From NCBI GenBank assembly GCA_003508835.1, contig PUFA01000003.1, positions 17,647,501 through 17,711,500 of the forward strand: a stretch of DNA of 64,000 bases, given 5' to 3'. Below, one piece after another: positions 10,531-19,463 of the stretch (the stretch's first letter is position 1; each line of letters starts with the position of its first letter). The translations under genes were made by a program, and so were the position numbers. The notes beneath the pieces were generated by a model that saw nothing but the letters and a program-made list of their open reading frames with translations, ran no database searches and had not been told where the DNA came from. This DNA is from Eonycteris spelaea (Eukaryota; Chordata; Mammalia; Chiroptera; Pteropodidae).

Positions 10531-11940
10531 TTTTAGGTCTTTTCATTTTTAAGATTTGTATTAGTGGTGGCATTATGTTTGTTTGACAAATGATGGGAAA
10601 AGGAACGCTCTGCTGGCAGGAGAGGGCTAAAGTGATCTAGAGTGAGGCTTGGAACTGTTGGGAGGTCTCCCCTGCCTGTCTTCATCCCTGAGTTCTCTAG
10701 GGGCAGCTGGAGGTGTTTAGCGTGGGGAAGAGGATCATGTGTTTGTGGACGGAGAAAGATATACATTGGGTCCTTCCCTGAATATGGTAACTGTCTTGGC
10801 AAAGCCAGCATATGGGTTCTGTTTATTGCCTTCCCCTTTTACTCATCTCCCTTCTCCTGTTTTTCATTCAAATCTCAGCTTAGAAGTCACTTTGCTGGAG
10901 TCAACCCCAAATGCCCTCTCTAACTCCCACTCAGCACCCCTCCTAGGTGTCCTTCCCCCACCAACCTAGGCCGATTGATGCTCATCTGTGCACCTACCTG
11001 GCAGGCATTTACGTTTCAGAGGACCCCTCTGGGTTGTAAGGGTTAGGGTCTCAGGAGAATCTGCATTGCCATCCTAGGCCCTGACAGAAGCACAATATGT
11101 ATTCAATGAATGGTCTTCCTTTTCTTTATCTCTAAAAGAGGGGCATTTAGGGTTGGATTAGATTCCTTCCAGTTCCACGCATTGTGATTTTACTTTTTTT
11201 TTTTTTTAAGTAAAGGAGCCACTGGGTTTTGAAGACAAATCCTAATGCAGGAAATGGCCTCTGTCATTCTGCCTATGGATGCCCTTCCCCTCCAACATAG
11301 CTTAGTATGGCCTTGGTATGGGACTGTGAGTTTGGTCTGAAGGTCCTGCTGGGAATTTCATCGTCGGTGGGCTGAGTGTGCTGGACAGTCTTAGCAGTCC
11401 ACCTGACAACCGGGCTGGGGGGTGAAGGCTATTTGCTTCTGTCTTGCTTGTATGTGGAAGGCCAGCCCCAGGCCACATGTGACAGTGTGGCTGTGCCGCC
11501 ATGTGTGAATCTGAGAAGCCTCAAAGCCCTGAAGTCACATGTGTCTGTTCACTGTGGAAGTGGGCGTGTCTATGCACATGGCTGGTTGGGCTTGTGTCAG
11601 AGTGGGGCGCATGTTGGCTCAATGACTCTGGTTTTTCTGGGTGAGGGTTTCTTTGTATACAATGTGTGCACCTACCTCCGTGGATGAGTGGCTTTCAACT
11701 CAACAAATAATTATTGCTCTGCAGAGCAACAAAGTGGTGAGAAAGGCATGGAGCGTACATATCTGCATCGTGAACATATCTGCATTGTGTGTTTGCTTTG
11801 TGTGTCTTTGCGAATGTGTTCTTGGCACGCTTCCTGCGTTAACAGGGCTTTGGGTGTGTGCATGTCTATGTGACAGCGCCTGAGTTCTATGTGCGGCTGC
11901 TTGCTTGCTTTCCAGCTTCACTTGTGCCCGCAGTCAGGCT
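10531..11940. other. Gene-proximal intergenic stretch, no gene seen
   Basis: A MIR-type fragment is likely at about 11100-11190 ('ttgtctttatctctaaaag'-like words, then 'gattccttccagttcca'). From about 11500 the sequence becomes rich in TG dinucleotides and grades into the CpG island. I see no exon. Confidence 0.45.
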
Positions 11941-12250
11941 CTGCACGTGCGCCAGCCTCCATGCGCACGTTCCCGAGTGACCCGTGCGCGGTGTGCAAGG
12001 ACCTCCGGGTCGTGTGCACTTGGTTCCCTCGTGCCTGTCTCTCTGCACGCACGAACGCACCGCCACATATCTGAGTGCACGTCTCTCTCTGTGTGTGCAC
12101 GTTGCGTGTGCACGCTGCCCATGTCTGTGTTCAGGGCACTGCACGCGCGCGTGCTCTGGCCTGCGGGAGGCCACGCATCCGCGCTGGGCTCCACGCGTCC
12201 CCCGGGGCTGACCCCCGCCCCCCCTCCGCTCCGGGCCGCGGGCCACTGCG

Positions 12251-12255
12251 ATTGG
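12251..12255 (-). promoter_or_regulatory. Inverted CCAAT box (distal)
   Basis: 'gcgattggcca' contains ATTGG, the complement of CCAAT, with the preferred flanking GG. It lies 367 bases before the start codon, near GC boxes. NF-Y is the usual factor. Confidence 0.5.
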
Positions 12256-12367
12256 CCATCGGCTCCCTCTCCGCCGTCACCCCTCCCTCCCCAGCCACCC
12301 GCGCGCCCGCGGTCCCCGCTGTCCCCCGCGGTTCCGGCGAGGCCGCGCCGCGCTGCGCTCTGCTCCC

Positions 12368-12372
12368 ATTGG
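12368..12372 (-). promoter_or_regulatory. Inverted CCAAT box (proximal)
   Basis: 'tcccattggctg' matches the extended NF-Y site very well. It lies 250 bases before the start codon and about 50 bases before the first upstream ATG, a sensible distance for a start site near 12420-12450. Confidence 0.6.
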
Positions 12373-12419
12373 CTGCGCGCGCCTTTGTGTGGCGGCAGCT
12401 GCGGCCCCAGCGCCTTTGA

Positions 12420-12454
12420 ATGTCGAGAGGGGCCGGGAAGGGAGCCTTTCCATG
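12420..12454 (+). other. Two out-of-frame upstream ATGs in the likely 5' UTR
   Basis: ATG codons at 12420 and 12452 precede the RNF165 start in the other two frames. Both frames stay open past the start codon to the exon end, so if transcribed they would overlap and could lower translation of the main frame. Whether they are in the mRNA depends on the unmapped start site. Confidence 0.4.
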
Positions 12455-12621
12455 GGCCATCTGTCTCCCCGCCAGCCGCCGCCCCACCGCCGCCCGCGCC
12501 CCGCGCTCCGCCTCCCGCCCCGGCGGCTCCCGCAACCCCGCCGCCGCCCGCGCCCGCGCCCGGGAGCCGCGCCACAAAGGGCCCGCGCGCAGCCGCCGCC
12601 GCCGCCGCGCGAGGAGCCAGG

Positions 12622-12682
12622 ATGGTCCTGGTCCACGTCGGCTATCTCGTGCTTCCAGTGTTTGGCTCTGTGCGAAACAGAG
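12622..12682 (+). CDS. RNF165: RNF165 (ARK2C) first coding exon, residues 1-20 plus one base
   Basis: Translation from 12622 begins MVLVHVGYLVLPVFG and continues SVRNR, which I recognise as the exact N-terminus of mammalian RNF165, also called ARK2C or Arkadia-like 2. The start has a strong Kozak context (A at -3, G at +4). The exon ends at 12682 before a 'gtatcg' donor after the first base of codon 21, so the intron is phase 1; the known protein has Gly there. The full protein is about 350 residues with a C-terminal RING-H2 domain. It is a nuclear E3 ubiquitin ligase that amplifies BMP-SMAD signalling and supports motor axon growth. Only this hydrophobic N-terminal stub lies in the window; no later exon is visible. 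The CpG island and flanking CCAAT and GC boxes fit a first exon. The frame is also open upstream, so an N-terminal extension cannot be excluded from sequence alone. Confidence 0.9.
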
Positions 12683-12688
12683 GTATCG
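12683..12688 (+). other. 5' splice site of RNF165 intron 1
   Basis: The junction 'acagag|gtatcg' has the required GT and an AG before it, with A at +3 but a weak +4 to +6. It agrees with the point where the recognised protein sequence stops. Confidence 0.8.
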
Positions 12689-12736
12689 CTTTTTCCTTTC
12701 GGGGTCCGCTTCGGAGCGTGGATCGCCGCAGGCACC

Positions 12737-12754
12737 GGGGCGGGGCGGGGCGGG
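12737..12754 (+). other. Intronic G-quadruplex motif / GC boxes
   Basis: Three runs of GGGG and one GGG, each separated by a single C, start 55 bases after the splice donor. The motif is on the transcribed RNA's strand and also forms overlapping Sp1-type GC boxes. Confidence 0.7.
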
Positions 12755-13010
12755 CGCCGCGGGAGGCTGGGGTCTAAGGGCACACCCGGGAAACGCAGGA
12801 CAAGCAGTGGCTTCTTCCCTCTCCCTTTTGGGTGGATCCCTGAGTATGGAGGCGACCGCCCTGGTGGGAGCTTTTGTAGCGAAGTTAGCGTTTGGCGAAT
12901 CCCCAGCCCCATTTTTTATTCTTTGCGGCGGACGCAGTTCCTCTAAATCACAACCCCTTCCCCTAATACCTAGCCCTGTATGACCGAAAGACGTGAGAGA
13001 GATACATGAC

Positions 13011-13053
13011 TGTGTGTGTGTGTGTGTGCGCGCGCGCGCGTGCTGTGTGTGTG
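13011..13053 (+). repeat. (TG)n(CG)n(TG)n microsatellite
   Basis: About nine TG units, six CG units and a second TG block form an alternating purine-pyrimidine tract of 43 bases with one break. The CG core makes it a good Z-DNA former. It lies 330 bases inside the intron. Confidence 0.9.
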
Positions 13054-13341
13054 GAGACATTCTTGATTTTGTGCGATTTGCTTTTTTTGAGGTACATGTG
13101 TGTTTTGTGTTATTTGTGTTTGTATTTCATTTTTTGGCCATTGATTCCGATGGCCGGCTCGCTGGGATCTGGGATCTGCCCCATCCCATGCCCCAGCCCC
13201 CACCCTCTCGTGGACACTTGCACGTTTTCCAGTCCCATTCTTTTCTCCCTTTAACCCTTTCTATGTGTTGCCCTTGTGCTACCCTCTTGCACCCATTGTC
13301 TTTGTATGACAGCTGCATTCACGGGTTCAAGATGCTTGGGG

Positions 13342-13370
13342 GTGTGTGTGTGTGTGTGAGTGTGTGTGTG
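13342..13370 (+). repeat. (GT)n microsatellite, interrupted
   Basis: Two GT blocks are broken by one 'ag'. Confidence 0.9.
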
Positions 13371-14400
13371 CAAGAGTATGCGCGCCTCGGAGAGTCAGAT
13401 GTGCACTGCTGTGTACCCCTGGGCCCAGTGGGAGCGGGGCCCCCCGACCCTTGGGTGTTGCTGTGTGTGAGGATGAGGTGGGAAGCTGCCCCCAGGCCTC
13501 TGCCCAGGGCATGCGTTGACCAAGCAGCGGGCTGGCGCCGGCTTTGTTTTTAACTGTGATATATGGGGTGTGTTTGCACGGTCCCCTTCCCCACATCCCT
13601 TTCCCTCACATTCTGCTGCAATAGCTTGATTTCCCCCTCTTCTCCCCCACCGTTTCTTCCATTTTCGTTTAATCAAAAATTCCCACCTCCCAAAGCAAAT
13701 CCGAGATGCATTTGGATTCATTTTTTTTTTTTTCCTTTTTGTATTCTGCCTCTGGACTCACATTCTCTTCTTGGAAATGTTTCTTCTATCCTCTCCCACT
13801 CCACGTCTGCTTAAATCCCTGCTGGCTAAGGCCCTCCCCTTCGCCCTCCCTCACGCACAGACTGATGTCTTCCCTTTGCGACCAGGGCTGCTCCACCAAG
13901 TCTGAGTGGGGGGTGGGGTCGAGGGGCCAGCACTTCAGTGCGCCCCAGGGGCCCGGTTGGGCGAGAAAATGAAAGCCCAGCCCTCTTTCTTCCAGCCCAG
14001 CTGTCCCCAACCCCACGCCTCTCCCCAGAAACTAAAAGGCAAGGTTGGCCCTCTTAGGCCTGTTTGAAGCGCAGTTTTTTTGTGTGATGATAGAATGATG
14101 ACATTCTGCATTTATCAAATCTTTTTTTTTCTTCATTGTGTAGCTCAGTGAATGGTCAACTCGCTGCTGTGTGCGCTGTGACCCTCTGCCTCCGCATTTA
14201 GCTGTATTGTGACACCCCTCTTAACCATCTCCTGTCTCCATCTGAGGAAGGCATTGCTATTTAAGCGGCAGTATCCCCTATCTCAGGCCGGCCTAGTGTT
14301 GGGGGGCGGTGGTCGAGTGGGTGTGTGAGGAATAGAAATGGGGGGCTGGATGAGATCTCCCTTGAAATGCCAACCCCTCTCCCCCAAATCACAATTATGT
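13371..14400. other. Intron, unique sequence, no exon seen
   Basis: A T-run at 13720-13733 and another near 14121-14129 are present. The rest looks unique and moderately GC-rich. No named repeat is recognisable, which is common beside conserved promoters. Confidence 0.45.
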
Positions 14401-14439
14401 CTTATTACTTGGCATTTCCTCTGAAAACGGGTGTGGAAC

Positions 14440-14640
14440 ATTACACTAGGCAGAAATTCAAAAATGATTAAGAAGGATGTTGAGCCTGAAAGTATAATTA
14501 TCCTGATTAAATCATTATCATCCTCATTAATACCACCGATCTCTAAATACCATTGCAGGATGCCGATTCCATGTTTTGAAATTCAAATTGCTCAGCTGCC
14601 TTTAAATTTTATTTTTAATACCACCCCCCCCCAAAAAAAA
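14440..14640. promoter_or_regulatory. Candidate intronic enhancer, TAAT-rich
   Basis: Within 160 bases there are 'tataattatcc', 'tgattaaatc' and 'cattaatacc', all homeodomain-type cores. The stretch carries no repeat I recognise and lies under 2 kb from the promoter. This is motif-based inference only. Confidence 0.25.
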
Positions 14641-15529
14641 TCCAACAAAACAAATTCAGCCCGTCAGTCAAAGTTTACTTTCATGGCAAACACGCCCACA
14701 GGAAATTCAAGGGCTCAGGGTGACTCCGGCTGTGGGTAAAATTTAGCACAATGTGATAAGAATTCATGACCTTCCGATAGAGGATACTAATGCTTAACCC
14801 AACAAGGTCCTAAACCACAATCTTCTTGTAAAACTATTAGATAGCCTGCAAGCTTAAATCTGTTCTTTTTAGTTTCTCCATTGTAGTAGTATAGGATGTA
14901 GGCCATTTCAGAATAGATGTAGAGAAATAACCATTTTTGTATCTTCATCTTGTTTAGCCGAGTACATTGCACTGTAAATCCCTGTTAAGTGGATTCCTTT
15001 TGCCTTGGCTTGGAGGCTCTAGCACCCCATTTCCCACTAATCTGGGTGGCTATCAGCTAGCTTCCTGGCAAACCCAGGCATAAGTGAAGTGATTACATTT
15101 AGATGGAGGCAAAAATAATATATATATATATGAAAATTTTTGTTGAAATGACAGTTACTGCTATCCATAGCCTCTGAAAATTTGGTGCAGCAAGGTCCCT
15201 GGCTTAAGGGGGAGCCTAGGCACGGTGTCTTAATTGTTTAATTGTACAATGTCAAGAGCATCTTTGGACATCTGCCCTGGCCCTCAGCGCTGCCCCTTTA
15301 ACAGCCAGCTCCCTTCTGCGGCCTCGCAGGCCAAACCTGCTTGAAAAAACAAACAAAACAGAGCAATAATGAAAGAATAAGGCCCCTACTTCGAGGGCCC
15401 TTCCAAAATAAAGTCCCAAGTGGCCTCCCCAGATCGCCATGTGGCAATCTGCAAAGGAAAATTGGGGGGGGGGGAGAAAAGAAGAAAAAGGAATTCCCAG
15501 CAAAATGGTTTTCCATTAAACAGGGATAG

Positions 15530-15800
15530 CGTGTTCTGCTGTGCTGAATTACTTCCTGTTCTTATTTTGTGGGTAATTTTTTCTGTATCAAATATCCTTT
15601 TGGTTGTGTATCTTTTCCACCTTTTCTTGTACTAAAACTGAAGCATGATCTGTATTTTTTTACATCCCCCAGTTGACAATGTACAGCGCTCGGTTAGAGG
15701 TGTTACCCCGCTGAACCGTACTGTGGTCGTGTAGCCCGGCCCATCTGCTCATTGTACGCTGCTTTTGTTCTGTTGCCCTTCGAAGCATGGTGGGCCCAGC
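15530..15800. other. Unique CpG-bearing block upstream of a poly(A) signal
   Basis: The block at 15680-15790 has several CpGs ('acagcgctcgg', 'ccccgctgaaccgtac', 'gtggtcgtgtagcccgg') in otherwise AT-rich intron. It matches no repeat I know. It could be a conserved element or the 3' end of a short transcript. Confidence 0.35.
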
Positions 15801-15839
15801 CTTTTTCTTTTTTTTTTTTTCTTTTTTTTTCTTTTTTTT
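15801..15839 (+). repeat. Poly-T tract with C interruptions
   Basis: A run of T broken by single C at regular intervals. No SINE head adjoins its complement, so I do not call it a retroposon tail. Confidence 0.9.
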
Positions 15840-15901
15840 GTATTGTGTGCATGACAACATTGTTACACACAGAATCCACTAATACTAATATACAATCTCT
15901 C

Positions 15902-15955
15902 AATAAAGAACTAGTTTCCTATATTAACCTAGTGTGCTTTTTCTCTTGCTGTTTT
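15902..15955 (+). terminator. Candidate intronic polyadenylation site
   Basis: A canonical AATAAA at 15902-15907 is followed about 25 bases later by a GT/T-rich element 'agtgtgctttttctcttgct' and then 'gttttccc'. Upstream lie T-rich sequence and TGTA words. All parts are on the sense strand, 3.2 kb after the first exon's donor. Use would give a truncated RNF165 transcript. No poly(A) tract follows, so it is not a processed pseudogene tail. Confidence 0.4.
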
Positions 15956-16064
15956 CCCATTTATTGTCGTATCCTGCTGTTTAGATATTCCCCCTTGCTT
16001 TTCTATTCCCACCCTCACCCACCCACCACTCCCACCTCCCATTGTAAGATTTCGAGTGAATGCC

Positions 16065-16081
16065 TTTTTTTTTTTTTTTTT
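16065..16081 (+). repeat. Poly-T run
   Basis: Seventeen T in a row. Confidence 0.95.
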
Positions 16082-16800
16082 ACTTTTGTTTTGTGGTACA
16101 GATATGGTGACCTTAATATCATCCAGTCCATATCTTTTTACAATAGATGTCTGGGGTGATGGGAGGGGTCAGTTGTCCCGTCACACCCAAACAGCTCAAC
16201 TGGGTAGACAGAACCCCTGCCTTTGGCCACCTGTGGAGCCAGTAGCCTCCACATTTCATCTTGGTTTCCAAGTTCCACAGTCACTGGGTTTTATGATGTT
16301 GGTGACGAGATGGGGATATAACACTTACGTTGAGAAAAGGGATACTGTTCTTAACTAGCAACCTTGTAGCATTTCAGACCTGCCTGGCCAATCCATTTTA
16401 GTTGTGTTTTAACTTTCCTTTTTACTGTCTGATTGATTTACTGTCCTTCTACATCATGCTGGGGGGTGACATGTTACATGTCGTCGAAGCCATGATCTGG
16501 AATTTTAAAGTACCCTCTTCTGTGTGCATATTTACATTCTTGGGACTGTCAGTGTAAGTTTTGCATTGAGATCCTGCCCAAGGAAGATGTTGGAAACAGA
16601 AACCAATTCAGACCATCCCCACATTCATTCCAGGGCCAGCAGCCTGATCTCTTAGCATAGGAATAAGAAGGTCTGTGCCCTCTGCAGGCTGGGAGCCAGT
16701 TAAAGCTGATTATAGCCTAGTCCCTGACAGCTGCCTCATCTGTGGCCCTTAATGCCTCTCTTGAGAAAGCAAGCCAGATCTCTGCCATTGTCTAAGTGCA

Positions 16801-16806
16801 TGTGTG

Positions 16807-16838
<32 letters not shown>
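16801..16838 (+). repeat. (TG)n microsatellite
   Basis: About 19 TG units with one slip near the start. Confidence 0.95.
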
Positions 16839-16841
<3 letters not shown>

Positions 16842-17490
16842 AAGCGGGAAAGCCAGGACCTAACCCCAAAATGAATTGGAAGAAGGTCCTTAAAATGTAT
16901 CTTTTTTCCATAATTACATTTGAGATGCCAGGGGAGAGGTATTTTTTTTTTCCTCTAGAGTGGAACCCAAATTCAAGCATTTGTCAATTACACCTATTCA
17001 ATTTCAGGCCAGAGCAAGCCTTGCTACATGAGGCGTTTTAGACAGCGAGGAAATCAGTTGATTAAAGAAATTCATGGTTCCTTCAAAGGGTCATCATTCT
17101 GGAGCGGCATTTCCTTGGGCTGACGTGCCGCCTCCCTCTCCTCTGGGCTGTCTCCCAGGCTTGCCGCGCTGCCAGCACTGCTTCCGCGGACGGGCACACC
17201 CCTGCCTGACCACAATGCTTCCTGGCCTTCTTTGTGGCTTGGCGCTGCTCTCCTCTCCCACCGTGGCTGCCCCTGCCGCTCTGGCCCTTTGTTCTCGTGT
17301 TCTCCCCAGCCCTGGTGGGAAAGCTGAGCTGATTTCCTGTGACACATGGACACACATGGAAGTCCCCAGGGGAGGCTCATGCTGTAGTTGGACAAGAAGA
17401 GATATGCAGATCTTTGAGGATCTTGTTTCTTGTTTTTCTCCTCATCCTCCTCTTCTTTTATTTTGGTTTACATGAAACTTTAAATTTTGT
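16839..17490. other. Intron, no gene seen
   Basis: Unique-looking sequence. Several overlapping open frames on both strands at 17070-17480 come from GC-rich composition and show no recognisable protein. Confidence 0.45.
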
Positions 17491-17800
17491 ACCTAGTTGA
17501 AGAAATAAAATAAACCGCCTCCAACCCAACCTCAATAATGATAAAACTACCTAAATCACGTGATCATCTTCATTTGTTTGTCATAATAGCTCATTAGATC
17601 AATATTGACTAACTCCAAGATTTTATTTTTCTAAATTAGTGTTATGTATGTCAGCTTATTTAATCAATACATTTTGAGGATGGTTTAATAACCTAGTAAT
17701 AATATAGAGAGTAAGCGGGTTAATGAGAAGTCATGTTTTAGCAGCTTATCAAATGCACACTATATTTTCACCCAGATTGTCAGAATAAATACATTTATAT
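17490..17800. promoter_or_regulatory. Candidate intronic enhancer, AT-rich with TAAT/CATTAG words
   Basis: The stretch includes a palindromic 'atcacgtgat' E-box (17555-17564), 'ctcattagatcaatattgac', 'taaattagtg', 'atttaatcaatac' and 'gggttaatgag'. No repeat is recognisable. The density of homeodomain and bHLH cores suggests regulatory DNA, by inference only. Confidence 0.25.
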
Positions 17801-18740
17801 GAAGGAATCTTTTCCCCTGAATGAAGGATCCAATCTTACAAAGCCATTGTATTTCACATCTACTCTCTCAACCATCTGACACATATCTGTTTCAATAACT
17901 TTTGACTCCAGAATTTTGGAAAAGCCATCGGTTACATAGATAGACCTGATACCATACCACAGACTTTGTAATGAGATGGAGCACAACTCTTGTTTATAGC
18001 TCTTCTTTCTGAACAGAAGAACTTCTCTCTTGAAACTAGCATCAGAGAAGGTCCACTTAATAGATGAGTTTTCTTAGATAATAGTTTCCTATAAACCTGC
18101 AAATACTGGTCATGACATTCAAGGTTGGAGGTAAGACCACCAAGAGTCTCAGTGCCTTAATGTGCAGTTGGCAGAGACTGGGTTTCCTCTCTTTTGCAGT
18201 TTTGCTCACCTCTTACCCCCGCCACCGTGTCTTTCCCATCTTTAAATAAGCAGGCGGCCACAATGTGGCATTGGAAAACTTAATGGTTTCTGAGCTCGGG
18301 AAGCAATGGATCCATGCAGGATCCAAGTGCAGCATGTGGCCCCTTCCCGGCCAGGAGACACAGGCCCTTGACTCTGACTCAGGGTGTGGCTTTGGATCTC
18401 TTAGTCCTGCCTGACCATGTTTGTTCCACAAGTGTGCAAGACGTTCGTGCCTTGGTTTTTCCATGGATCTAAATAGCTCTAAAAATTCCTGGATTAACAA
18501 TGAATGTGAATTAGTATTTATTAGCTTGCAATGTGGTTTAGCCACAGATGAACCAATATACTTCCAAGAGAATTGAGAGGGAGGGCAGTTAGAGGGAGGG
18601 CTTATCTTAGACTCAGATTTTCCGGATGACTTAGGAACTAAAAGCAAAAATTCATAACCTCACAGCGAGTGGTTTTCTTTTGTACCTAGCTTAAGAAAGA
18701 AAATAAACCACCCCCGGTTGCTTGTATTTTCTTGCATTGC
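17801..18740. other. Intron, no gene seen
   Basis: A 144-codon antisense frame at 18213-18647 has no recognisable homology. No named repeat is clear. Confidence 0.45.
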
Positions 18741-18744
18741 CTGT

Positions 18745-18850
18745 ACCTTCACGTATTAAGTCATTCATTCATTCACTCACTTGTTCGTTCATTTAATTAA
18801 CGAGTATTTACTGAATACCTACTTGGGACCAAGAAAGGGGGAGACAAAAT
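18745..18850 (+). repeat. (ATTC)n joined to an ancient interspersed repeat
   Basis: 'tcattcattcattcactcac' leads into 'gagtatttactgaatacc' and 'acttgggaccaag'. This is the usual start of a widespread old mammalian repeat. Confidence 0.6.
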
Positions 18851-19416
18851 CCATGTAGGACCTGGGTGCCAGCCCTCCTGAGGTTCATGCCGAGGCTGGG
18901 AGATGGATGCTTAGGAAACCAAATGCTGTCTAGGAGGTTCTGTCCCTACGTGCCCAAATGGATAGCAGAACATCATGCCTGGTGAGGTGGGAGAACTTGA
19001 GCAGTCCAGGGCCTGAGTCCTAACCTAGTCTTCATCTGAAAAGGGGAACTTAGGCCACTCTCTGAGCATCATCTAAACAATGACTGTCATAATACCTACT
19101 GATAGGGTGTGTCTAGACTATTCAAAGGCATCCGGCACAAAGCAGGTTCCTAGGGTGTGCTTGGTGGCTGGCCCTCCATCTTCTATAGCTGTAGGAAGTT
19201 TACTGGCCCAAGGGATCAAAGTCAGAGATGGCCTTGCTGAGGAGATAGGGTTGAGATGTGCCTCAAAGAAGGGAGGAAGAAGGTATGTATACAGGAGGGA
19301 AGGAGAAAAGAAAGAGCTCCAGGTGGGGATGGGTTGGGGAAGGAGTGAGACTTCAGCCAAGACCAAGTGATTCTGCTGATTGGCAAGAACAGAAAATGCA
19401 TTGGAGGAAGCAGAGG

Positions 19417-19417
<1 letters not shown>

Positions 19418-19461
<44 letters not shown>

Positions 19462-19463
19462 CA
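19418..19463 (+). repeat. (TG)n(CG)n microsatellite
   Basis: About 18 TG units end in 'gcgcgcgcac', again with Z-DNA potential. Confidence 0.95.

Larger units (their letters stand above)
11945..12770 (+). promoter_or_regulatory. CpG-island promoter of RNF165
   Basis: CpG is frequent throughout and GC content far exceeds the surroundings. The island ends shortly after the first coding exon, as in housekeeping and developmental promoters. Sp1-type GC boxes (for example 12212-12224) and two inverted CCAAT boxes lie upstream of the start codon. I find no TATA box placed to serve it, so dispersed initiation is expected. The 5' part (about 12060-12160) is rich in alternating purine-pyrimidine steps. 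The exact transcription start cannot be set from sequence alone. Confidence 0.85.

Noticed and set aside
12420..12983. 187-codon plus-strand frame from the upstream ATG
   Set aside because: It crosses the RNF165 splice donor and reads into the intron, so it cannot be one mRNA frame as it stands. Kept only as a possible upstream ATG.
12131..13060. 309-codon minus-strand frame and other long frames across the CpG island
   Set aside because: They arise because GC-rich DNA has few stops. Composition is Arg/Pro/Ala/Gly-rich with no domain. The true coding exon is the short plus-strand RNF165 piece.
15801..15839. Antisense SINE tail
   Set aside because: No 5S, tRNA or 7SL-like head is found on its left or right, and no duplication flanks it.
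15530..15920. Processed pseudogene with a 3' UTR
   Set aside because: AATAAA is not followed by a poly(A) tract and no coding remnant or target-site duplication is visible. Kept as a possible intronic 3' end.
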